From assembly GCA_934045905.1 (NCBI GenBank), contig OW203764.1, forward strand, positions 37,445,434 through 37,509,433: 64,000 nt of DNA, written 5' to 3'. How positions within the stretch are numbered: the stretch's first letter is position 1; every line of letters starts with the position of its first letter. The notes under the pieces were generated by a model. The model saw only the letters and a program-made list of their open reading frames with translations, did no database searches and was not told the DNA's origin. A program made the translations under genes and the position numbers. This DNA is from Leuctra nigra. Lineage: Eukaryota > Arthropoda > Insecta > Plecoptera > Leuctridae. Positions 46,286 to 55,637 of this stretch are shown piece by piece.

Positions 46286-48313
46286 TAGGGTTGCCACCTT
46301 TCAATGCATGCAATCCGGGACAGAGGACTAGTAATACTTTTCGTGATGCAGTTATGGGGGGTGGGGGGGGAATTGCCGAAATGTGAACTTTTTGGAGTAC
46401 ACCCTGCTTATGGCATCAATTGAGTCCTGGGGGAGGGTCTCCCAACAACACACGGGTCCGGGCCAGGCAGGCCCGGGAAAATTTTGAATTTCAAGAATGA
46501 ATTAAAGCCATTTTTATGGAATTTAAGCTATTTTTATCACCAAAAACTACCAGGTTATTGCGAAAATTTAGTTTAAATGTATAAGTTTCCATATTTCTTC
46601 TCAAATAGTCTTTCCATCATTATTCTGAAAGTTCAAAAAATCCTTGAAATTTTGTCAAGGTATTCACTGAACATAGACAAATGCATATGTGAAGTCAAAA
46701 AACCACCTTGCGGTACTCTTTTTTGAGATATGACTTCTTTTATATGATGAAATTTCTCATAAGATAACATGGTAATCATGATTACTAACACACTCAAATC
46801 ATGATTTTAAAAAAGTTACACCATACAAGTCTTTTTTTATTCAATTAATTTGAGGTCGACATATTTCTTAATCGAATCACCGTTTTAAAAATATGTGTCA
46901 CCATACTAATTACCGAGATATCTTCGTTTAAAGCCAATGGAATCCTGTATTTTTGAATTGCAAGCCTTACATCTGGCAACAGAGATCTTTGCAAAGATGA
47001 GATATCAAGGGGATTAGAAGCGAGCCGTTTTCAAACATGGATTTGAACAACATACATTCAAGATTCTTTTAATAATAATTAACAGTATGTCTTCATTTAT
47101 AGAATGCAGTAATCTTTATTCGATTCATAGAAGCAATAATCTTCTGTTAAAGCAAGTTTAATCCACAATGTTCTCGATGTTTGGTTTTTGAGGGTTAGTG
47201 TTGGATTACACTCAGTACATATGTCATTTGCTAACAAATAAAAATCAAGGTATTCCTCGGGCACTGTTTTTGCGACATTCTTCAGACTATGTTGAACTTT
47301 TGGTCACTTCACATTTGGACATTCATCTCGCATCATCTTTCTTTTTAATAAAATGCCTCCTGACAACTGGAATTCCACACTTTAGACAGAAGCCATTATC
47401 TTTCTATAATTTACCGATAAACAAATGTCTCCCTGGCAACGAAAGAGCAATGTTGCAACCAACTCTCTGCAGTTTGTATGTTGGCAATAATACACAAAAT
47501 ATGCTTATAAAACAGTAATTCGCGACTAAATCAAATTGTTTCACATTTATGTGACCACAAGCATGTCATCTAAACATCAATAAATTACTCTAAGGTCAAA
47601 ATAATGTAATTGTGTGTGATATAGGTTTTATAAATGTTATGGTTAATTTTGAATGTTATGTTGGCTAGCTTTTTCCAAATCACAACTTTTTTCTTTTCAT
47701 TCAAAATAAATATAAAATCCTCTAAAATTAAACTATTTTTCGGTTATGAACATTAACAAGAACTCACTGTTAAATAAATATAAGACCACAATATTTATAT
47801 TAGAATATAATAATGATTTGAATCATACTCTATTGTACACAAGTATCTCACTTGGGCTTGAATTAATAATGATGGCAAGACATTAATCATCTGACAACCC
47901 TGTGCAAGCGATATGACACGGGCACAGCCTTCTCGACAGTCACTTCGTTCTCTGGGTAGCTGCCTGTCGACCGCCGATTCAAACTATGACGTCATCGGGT
48001 TCTTGCACGGCCGGGAGCGCTACTCCAGGCGGGGTGGCAATAAAATGAACTAACCAATAGTTCATTTTATTGCCACCCCGCCTGGAGTAGCGCTCCCGGC
48101 CGTGCAAGTCGGCGGTCGAACGGCAGCTACCCAGAAAACGAAGTGACTGTCGAGAAGGCTGTGGACACGGGTGATTTAAAATAATGGATAATAACTATTG
48201 CGTTTTGAAGTTCAATTCAGAATTCCGACTATTGCTGTCCCGAAATAATTACCTATTCTAATTCTGGGAAAAGGACAACAATCCCGAAATATCTGGAATG
48301 GGCGGCAACCCTA
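46286..48313. mobile_element. 2.0-kb element with TAGGGTTGCC ends
   Basis: TAGGGTTGCCACC at the left and, inverted, TAGGGTTGCCGCC at the right. I found no matching target duplication, so the limits are tentative. It contains GC-rich text CGGGTCCGGGCC also present in neighbouring elements, and a foldback element at 47916..48168. Confidence 0.5.
47916..48168. mobile_element. Foldback MITE, GC-rich
   Basis: Outer arms CAGCCTTCTCGACAGTCACT and inner arms GGCCGGGAGCGCTACTCC are matched by inverse copies; the turn is CTAACCAATAG. One side has an extra segment of about 30 bp holding TATGACGTCATCGGG. Confidence 0.8.
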
Positions 48314-48707
48314 TAGTTTATACGGGACAATACTTTGGGAAAACTCCCTAAATTGCACTTGAAACATTACACATGAAGCCTCAAATGTCATGCGGGTCCG
48401 GGCCGCACAGGCCCGGATTTTTTTTTGAAATTTAGTAGTATTTTTTGACCATTTCTATGCGTTTTGGACAGTTTTCGGCGATTTATTTGGTAATTAATTG
48501 AAAAATATAATATGTGGAATAGATTCCTCTTCATTTTATGGGTCAGACCTAAAAAAGTGGGAATTATAGTGCCTATAAACTGAAATGCTGAAAAATTTTA
48601 GGGGTTTTAAGGGCCGCCTGGGAACCCTGTGAATAGGTGCATATGAGGGGGGGGGGGGAGGTTAAATAACTTGACCCCCCACTTTTCATTTAGACACCCT
48701 CAGATGT

Positions 48708-49733
48708 CAGGGTTGGGTAGTAACTTAACAAAAGTAACGCGTTACTTTTTTAGTAACTTTTATGGTATTGGTAACTCAATACTTTTTAAACCAGGTAACT
48801 TAAAAACGCCTAAGTTCCTTTTTCTACAGGAACTTTTCGATTTTTAAAAGTTACCAAGAAAGTTACTTTAGAACACGTTATACCTTCTCTCCTGAAAGAA
48901 AACTTGACATTTTAATCTAAACATTTTACCTGTATCTAAATTTAGCATGCATCAAATCATTTCATTTCCTGCCTACCTGAGTACGCTTGACCCTAACCAA
49001 CCCTTTCCCTCCCCCTCCTTTCGTCTAGCTTGCTCTGACATGCGAAATGAAATGGCCATCTATTGGTTCAACCCCCCCTTCCTAGGGTTCCCATAATCTA
49101 AATGTGAAAAAGCGGGACAAAAAATTCCAGATATAAAATACTGTGCGATAACATTGGGGGGCCTGGGGGGGTGGCCCCCCAGCTAAATGCGGGTCCGGGG
49201 CGCATAGCCCCGGGAAAAATTTGAAATTCATAACACGATTTAGAGCAATTCTACGCACTTTTGACAGGAAATAAATTGTGTTTCTTTTTATTGAACGTGC
49301 GTAGTTTTGTTTCCTTGATAATTCCTTGAAATCCCGCTCATTTTCATTCAAATTTTGAATGAAAATGAGCGGGATTTTTGACTTGTTAGAAAAGCGGGAC
49401 AAATACAAGGTTTTTAAAATGTTGTGGGGACAACGGGACACTACCTCAAAAGAAGGGACTGTCCCGTCAAAAACGGTACGGATGGGAGACCTACCCCTTC
49501 CTCCCCCAGCGCATTGATACATCACCAGTCCACATAATGTCAAGTGGTTACTGCCACCCCGTTGTCAAGTTTTCCCTCAAAACTATCAATTTTTATCAGA
49601 GTAACTTTCATAGTAACTTTCACTGAAAATTGTATCTTTCAGTCTCAGTAACTTTATCTTTAACTAGTTACTTTCTGGAGAAAGAAACGTAACTTTTAAA
49701 GTTACTTTATTTTTGGTAACTTACCCAACCCTG
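48708..49733. mobile_element. hAT-type element of 1.0 kb
   Basis: The termini are CAGGGTTGGGTAGTAACTT and, inverted, CAGGGTTGGGTAAGTTACC. The exact 8-bp duplication TCAGATGT flanks it (48700-48707 and 49734-49741). The interior is rich in GTAACTTT repeats on both strands. It hosts the insertion at 49083..49493. Confidence 0.88.
49083..49493. mobile_element. hAT-type MITE E, copy 1 (nested)
   Basis: The ends are TAGGGTTCCCAT and, inverted, TAGGTCTCCCAT, with an exact 8-bp duplication CCCCTTCC (49075-49082 and 49494-49501). It lies inside the 48708..49733 element, so it is younger. The same family is at 59802..60567 in the other direction. Confidence 0.85.
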
Positions 49734-49741
49734 TCAGATGT

Positions 49742-49959
49742 ACACTCGGCCAAACAAAAATTGAACGTTGACCAAATTTGAATGACTGCTAGTCATGTCC
49801 CATAACCAATCAAAGATTGTTATGATCATTGAAATCTGAGGTCACCTATACTAGAGTGAGACAATGAGATCGCTTAGACTGACTTCTGATGGTGCGATAT
49901 TACATTTATCAGCCTATCAGATTTATTGAACGTTCAATTTTTGTTTGGCCAAGTGTACA
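49742..49959. mobile_element. MITE F, copy 1
   Basis: GTACACTCGGCCAAACAAAA with ATTGAACG at the left is matched by CGTTCAAT and TTTTGTTTGGCCAAGTGTAC at the right. A diverged partial relative starts at about 53651 (GTACACTTGGCTAAATGATT). Confidence 0.75.
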
Positions 49960-50597
49960 AAAGTTACAAAAAGAGATGCAAAAATGCACATATTTTGCTC
50001 CATTATGAGGTTGAATTCACAAATTGTTCTCAAGTGAACAGATCCATGTGTTATCCAATAGAGAGCGACTCATTTATCCAACTCACTGTACCAACTTGAT
50101 CGTCCTCGTGAATACAATTTAATATTTACATTAAACTATTTCATACCAAAACACATTAAAAATTTACTGCGTGTCTTATTTATTTTCCTTATGGTATTGC
50201 ATATCACACAGTTTCAATTTTATTATAAAAGATCCTTCCTTAAAAAGGAATTGATTCAATTTCAATGCTATTCTCTCTCCCCCCCCCCCCCCCCCCCCTC
50301 CCTCAGACCCACGCACACATTTTCCTCACATCCATCAGTCTCTAAAATACTCATTATCTTGATTCCCATGTAAAATTTGAAGTTGTAAAATGTAACTATC
50401 TGAAACTTAGGTATAATTACAAAATAGAAGATGGCGTCACAAATTGTGATTTTTTCTACCGATCGGAGGGAAGCGCTCAAGAACTATACTTCTGTGTTTC
50501 ACATTTAGCTGTCCGGTAAGATATTTTGAATACCCCTTGTCCGAGATAGGGATGGTCTCGGAAGACCTCGCGATCGTACACAGGGACCGAAGGATGG
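49960..50597. other. Inter-exon sequence with poly-C tract
   Basis: No exon. A run of C interrupted by T lies at about 50278-50305. Confidence 0.4.
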
Positions 50598-50805
50598 ACA
50601 CAAGGCAGTTGTGAAGACTGTACCCTTTAGGAGTGCTGGTGGCCCTGAAAAGGGCCATGGGCGCCGTTTCGAAGGACTTACTTCCTTCATCTTTGGATGA
50701 CTGCTCGAAGATGAAGGAAGGAAAAAAATTCTTTGAAACGTCGCCCACAGCCTTTTTTAGGACCACCAGCACACCCAACACAAACCGTCTTCACAACTGC
50801 CTTTC
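50598..50805. mobile_element. Foldback MITE with histone-type 3' stem-loop
   Basis: The arms share AAGGCAGTTGTGAAGAC and its complement at the outer ends. On the minus strand at 50637..50656 the left arm reads GGCCCTTTTCAGGGCCACCA, which fits the histone mRNA 3' stem-loop (six-base stem, UUUC loop, ACCA after it). The right arm has a decayed counterpart (AGCCTTTTTTAGGACCACCA, plus strand near 50751). No histone coding sequence is present. Confidence 0.7.
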
Positions 50806-50986
50806 ATCAAAATGGCTCCAAAAACATCCATGACCTCAAAAAAACTGTCATTTGCAAAATTTGGGGCCACGTCTGGCTGGCAGCTAAATGTGAAACCAGT
50901 GTTGTCTATACTTCAGGTTTTATTACGAGGTTTCATATTTGCACTAATATGAAATGCACTTCTGAAATAAATTTTAAATTACCTAC

Positions 50987-51304
50987 AGTTCGTTCACGTT
51001 TAGAATATCAAGGCCGTGTAGATACTATTGTAGTCAAACAAACAATTATATTCCAATGCATGTAAATATCAATATAATAATCCAAAAATATGTACAATAC
51101 AATTGTAGATAAAAATACATCAATTTTACTGAATTTTTCTAATATTTTCTTCTATTAGAAATTGTATATTTCACTTAATTTATGCAATTTCAATAATACA
51201 AAGAAGAAAGTCTTGCCATCGACAGGGCAGTGTTCATGCGAACGACCAATGAACGATGTGATCGACTAAAACGTCAGAAATATTCTTAACATGAACGAAC
51301 TTTA
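50987..51304. mobile_element. MITE C, copy 2
   Basis: The ends AGTTCGTTCACG and its inverse (CATGAACGAACT) enclose the same interior as 33422..33722 (GACAGGGCAGTGTTCATG, TTTCAATAATAC). Confidence 0.75.
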
Positions 51305-51691
51305 TACAAAACCTAGATCGAAACTCCCAAGTTCAGTTCTCAAGTAATTGAGTTTTTATTCTGAAGTTCAGCACCCACAAACTGCATTTAATACGCAAAC
51401 GTAAGCATAATGGTGAAGGGAACAAAAAAAGTTGCTCTAGTAGCATTTTAGTTAGTCCCTAGTGGAAATTGTTAAATTTAAGCCCAGCCCACAATGTGTA
51501 GTGGCGACAATGAGACTGGTTCCAAGCAACTATCTCCGAAAATGTCATTGAAGTTTTGATATTTATATTTGATCAATCTTGGAACATTTACTTGCATTCA
51601 CGAACATGCTTGCAAATCACTTAATTTACTTGAACACCAAGGTAGTTACTGGTGCATTGAACCAGATTGTGCATCTTCCACATTTAACCCT
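51305..51691. other. Inter-exon sequence, no gene seen
   Basis: AT-rich; nothing recognised. Confidence 0.35.
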
Positions 51692-51845
51692 CTAAGGCCG
51701 GGTAGGACCAACTCTGGATTAAGTTAACTCTCGATGATTAGTGGAAATTAGTGAATCTTATTGGCTATGGAATTCGCGCCAACTTGTTTCATTGGCTAAC
51801 CCTCGAGAGTTAACTTAATCCAGAGTTGGTCCTACCCGGCCTTAG
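51692..51845. mobile_element. MITE with 40-bp inverted ends
   Basis: CTAAGGCCGGGTAGGACCAA and its complement bound a 154-bp element; the arms extend through GGATTAAGTTAACTCTCGA. The end design (GGCC start, TAA/TTA flank) resembles the 26.1-kb MITE. Confidence 0.8.
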
Positions 51846-52438
51846 TGCCACTGTCGATTTTTACAACACTTCGTAAATTTGGGGCCCTGATTTTATTTTA
51901 GGGCGCAGAGTATTTTGTTAGTGGATTTGTATAATTGATCAAAAGTGGATCAATAGTTCATCTGGATCTGTCTATGAAATACCTTTAGAAAGCCGTGAAA
52001 CAGGATTCATAAAGATGGCGGTTCATTCTCGCCCCCAATTGCGCATGCGCATTAACTAAATTCGGCGTATCTTTTATTCTATTGCAGATAAGTGTTTGAT
52101 TATTTTTTTGGTATTTCTCAGCATTGTAAATAATATTTATTTTGATAAAAACGATTATGTGATTATTTTGTGCAAATAATTTGGCAAAATTCCTTTTTAT
52201 ATGAAATAAAATTTTATAGAATACATTATATTTTTAATAAATTGATATTTTGAAAAAAATAAATATGTTATGCTCTCATATGATTTTTTATGAAACTTTT
52301 TAAAACTAAAACTGATCTTCAAATTTGTTTTCCCAATTATGTCCACATTTCTGCGAAATAGGGCTGGCACTCACATTTTTTAGCCGTGGCACTTGTAGGG
52401 TTAAACCTAATACCAGAGTTTAACTTCTGACCAATCAA
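51846..52438. other. Inter-exon sequence, no gene seen
   Basis: AT-rich; nothing recognised. Confidence 0.35.
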
Positions 52439-52823
52439 CAGTGTTGGGGAGGAAATAGTTCCTTTTTGGGTAACTTGGTTCCTTTATTTTTAAAGCAACT
52501 TGATTTACTTTTTTTTTTTAAGTTCCTTTCGAATAGAAATATGGTATCTTATAAAATGATTTACAAAAAACTTTATAACGAAGAATGACCTATTTTTGCT
52601 GGCTTCCTAAAATTACAATATGATTTTTGAAAATATACCTAGTCTACTTGATCGCTTTGCTCACTCAATTTAGGAACTCGGCAATTACAAAAAATCCCGA
52701 TTGTTTTTGGAAGGCAATTCCTTTCTCGTAACTTTCCAGTTCCTTTATTTGAAAGGAACTAGGAACTGGAACGAATTCCTTTTTTTAACAAATTCCCTTT
52801 TTTGAGGAACTTGCCTAACACTG
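52439..52823. mobile_element. hAT-type MITE of 385 bp
   Basis: The termini are CAGTGTTGGGGAGGAA and, inverted, CAGTGTTAGGCAAGTT. The flanks CCAATCAA and CCAATCTT agree in six of eight bases, as for an old duplication. The interior is full of GTTCCTTT text on both strands. Confidence 0.7.
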
Positions 52824-54310
52824 CCAATCTTAAGGTTTGTTTAAATTTATAGGCATGAATTTGGTACAAATCTTTGTTTTTGCTAAGTTTTGTAAATAGT
52901 TGGTGATCTCTTTCAAGAATAGATAAGGAGGGACCATCATATTTCCCCTTTCCTAAGAAATCGTGGAAATTCTGCATATAGAAAATTGCATTCTGCACCA
53001 TAATATGCGAAGAAAAAGTAGGCAAGCTGAACTAATTTCCGAGATATATCACTTCAAAGTTACAGTTTTTCTTTCAATTTAACATTGCAACCATACAGGA
53101 AATGGCATGCTGATATTTTCAAAAGTGTATTAAGCTGCTTTCCCACCATAATATTTCTTTAAAAAACTACTATATCGTGTATCAAGTGCAATTAATTCTA
53201 ACCGTTTTAAATGTACACGATCCTGGATGATTTACCAAGATATGAGGGTTTACTGCTTTATTTCGCCGATTTTCCAAATAAAAAGTGTAGTTTTACTGAT
53301 AAAATTGAGTTGCCATGGTGAAACGGCTAGAACTATTCCCTCCTTAACAGCTACACAAGTGCATTTCTGACCAACAAGGAGGCCCGGCTGCTAACACCTC
53401 ATCACACCAAACCGCCTACCCTACAAAAGCTGCCAAACATCATGGATATTTTCGGAACCATCAAGCGATAGCAAGGCAGTGGTCATAGCGGCTTGTTCCG
53501 ATGCGTTGTCGGAACAAGCTGTTGACTACTGCCTTGCTGCCAAACAAGTTTTGTAACCTAGTGGAATACGGGCTACCATTTCAGATTGGCATCATCCTCT
53601 CTATAACATCAAGCCAATTTAAAATATATTTGATTGAATTTATTTTACGATGTACACTTGGCTAAATGATTGGTGAACAAACTTGCTGGTGATGTTCCTC
53701 AATAATCAATCAATGCTCGTTACTATCACTGAAATGAGAGCCCTATTAGAAACAAGATTGCTTGGCCCGACTTCCGATGGTAACATCTTTCAGTCAAACA
53801 GATTTGAAGGGTACAGGGGAAGAACGCTATAAGCCATATTCGGATGAAACTGAGATAAACGGAGTTTTATGTTGAAACTTGGAACCATCGCCCATACAGG
53901 TCAATATTTCAATTGTGTTTTTAAAGACCATGTGGCATCCTTTGCTAAAAACCAAGGAAATATTCTGAAAGCTCAAAAAAATCACTGCAAGTTATCCCCT
54001 CAACTAATTTCAAAGAATGGATAAAGCCATTCTTGAATTCAAAGCATTCTTCTCCTGTACCCTTCTTTAGTTGAGCAATCATTTTTAGTTGTGCCAAGTG
54101 TAACATATTATTAACTTGGAATCCATGCATTGCTAACCTTAGATTATATATGACAAATTTTAATTTATAAAATAAAGTTGAGCAGACCAGAAAAAAACAT
54201 CCCAATACATTAGCCCCAATAATAAATGGGCCATTAAAAAAAGTCCATAAAACATCCAAGCTTGTAGAAAATCACTTTTTTATTAAATTTGTCTCGGCAC
54301 AAATGAAATG
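52824..54310. repeat. Inter-exon sequence with a short hairpin (53460..53548) and a MITE F remnant
   Basis: AGCAAGGCAGTGGTCATAGC..GCTTGTTCCGA is mirrored by TCGGAACAAGC..ACTACTGCCTTGCT around 53505, a compact foldback. From 53651 there is a diverged relative of MITE F. No exon found. Confidence 0.5.
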
Positions 54311-54493
54311 GACAACATCATAAATTATCTAGTTAGCTCTGCTTTTCAGAAAATTTCATATGCAGTACCGTGATCCAAGTATCTATTATGGTTTTTCAAC
54401 AATGGATCATAACCATAATAGATACTTGGATCACGGTACTGCATATGAAAATTTTTGAAAAGCAGAGCTAACTAGATAATTTATGATGTTGTC
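54311..54493. mobile_element. Foldback MITE D, copy 2
   Basis: An almost perfect palindrome. The outer stem (AATTATCTAGTTAGCTCTGC) and the apex (AACAATGGAT) match the 45.5-kb copy, while the inner stem (ACCGTGATCCAAGTATCT) is different yet still self-complementary. Confidence 0.8.
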
Positions 54494-54717
54494 TATTGGC
54501 ATATTGGACACTTACCGTATTACATCAATGCTCAAGTCTGAATGCCAGATGTCTTCTTAAGCGGCCTTATTCACTTCTAACAATAATTAAAAATTATTGA
54601 AATGCATCACAGAGGAGACTCTTCAGGATGCCTATTGAATATTTCAAAGATCATTTATTTTATTTGGCTGTGTTGAACTAAAATATCATAATTATCTTGC
54701 ATAATATATAACATCAA

Positions 54718-54926
54718 CTACTCGGGGTACGAGAACGACTTGTGAAAACCGTTGAGATGTGTCAGCAAGCTATTCATATTCTTAAATACTTTTCCACACA
54801 TGTGGCAATCGGCAGTCTTGGTGACCGTGTGAACACTTGCAATGTGCCGCCTCAGACTGGACTCTGAACACAATTTCTTGCCGCATTGAGTGCAACAGTG
54901 GATGGGCGAACCTCGGCTGTCGACTG
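54718..54926 (-). CDS. Alternative terminal exon, two C2H2 fingers with an atypical linker
   Basis: The acceptor is ctttgcag; the exon begins CA (Ala). It codes for 69 residues. Finger 1 is C12, C15, H28, H33 with CSESSLRRH; the linker is TVTKTAD rather than HGDLQGP; finger 2 is C41, C44, H57, H62 with KNMNSLLTH; the tail is KSFSYPE. Finger 2 clearly belongs to the array, but the linker is unlike the others. It lies close to the shared exons, past the transposon-filled gap. Confidence 0.85.
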
Positions 54927-55470
54927 CTGCAAAGAAACCACTGGCTATTTCACATCGCCCAGTTCCACAATGCACAAAACTCAATGTAGAGCTTGCGAAT
55001 TACATTGATTGCGTTTTATTTCTTTCATAAACATATCAAGCTACAAGAAGAGATATTCGTAAAACATGTACCGCTGGAAAATTCGGAAATGACTTTATTT
55101 TGGAAGATATCAGCTCGGTGAATGTTCACATCAATGTTGTACTTCAATTTATATTTCATTACCTAGACTTATTGCACCTCATGTGCATAGAGAGGAATTT
55201 GTTTCAGCAGTGTGTTCTATATTCAAGTCTAATTACTTACACACTATACAATACTGAGACAAGGATGATAGCAACGGTATTCCGGCACCTAAATTGCGTC
55301 TTCACTCCTCAAGTAATCTTGTTGAACAGAAGGGATCATACCAACTTTTCCCCTAAGTAATTGTTATTGTCCATAGAAAATTTTAAACAAATTTTAAATA
55401 TGAATACGTAATCACATATTAGTAAATGTGAGATAGTCTGGATTTAATAGTTGACGGACACCTTTACTTT

Positions 55471-55637
55471 TCAACGCCTATGATACAAACTAATGTGGTT
55501 TGACAGACTGTTTGCAGTTCTGAACTTTTTCAAACAATGCTGGCATGTGATCGGCTCACTGGGACAGTGTAGATCGATGTAATGTCTCTTCATACTTTCC
55601 TTTCTCATTTTTTTGAAGCAAATACTGCAAGTGACAT
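55471..55637 (-). CDS. Alternative terminal exon, shortest member, two fingers
   Basis: The acceptor is tatttcag; the exon begins AT (Asp). It codes for only 55 residues, with finger 1 starting at the fourth: C4, C7, H19, H24, with 11 rather than 12 residues between the last Cys and first His. The linker is CPSEPIT. Finger 2 is C32, C35, H48, H53 with RTANSLSNH. It ends in RR. It is the alternative exon nearest to the shared exons and the most diverged intact one. Confidence 0.8.

Larger units (their letters stand above)
42133..48629. mobile_element. 6.5-kb composite: outer TIR element holding several nested elements
   Basis: Perfect 12-bp inverted ends CAGGGTTCCCAG lie at 42133 and 48618-48629, flanked by TGAATA on both sides. 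The outer element proper is short (text about TATGGG near both ends); the rest is later insertions listed below. No transposase frame is left. The CAG start suggests hAT, but the flank match is only six bases. Confidence 0.6.

Noticed and set aside
49082..49543. 153-residue minus-strand open frame
   Set aside because: It spans the nested hAT-type MITE E and its flanks; no protein similarity seen.
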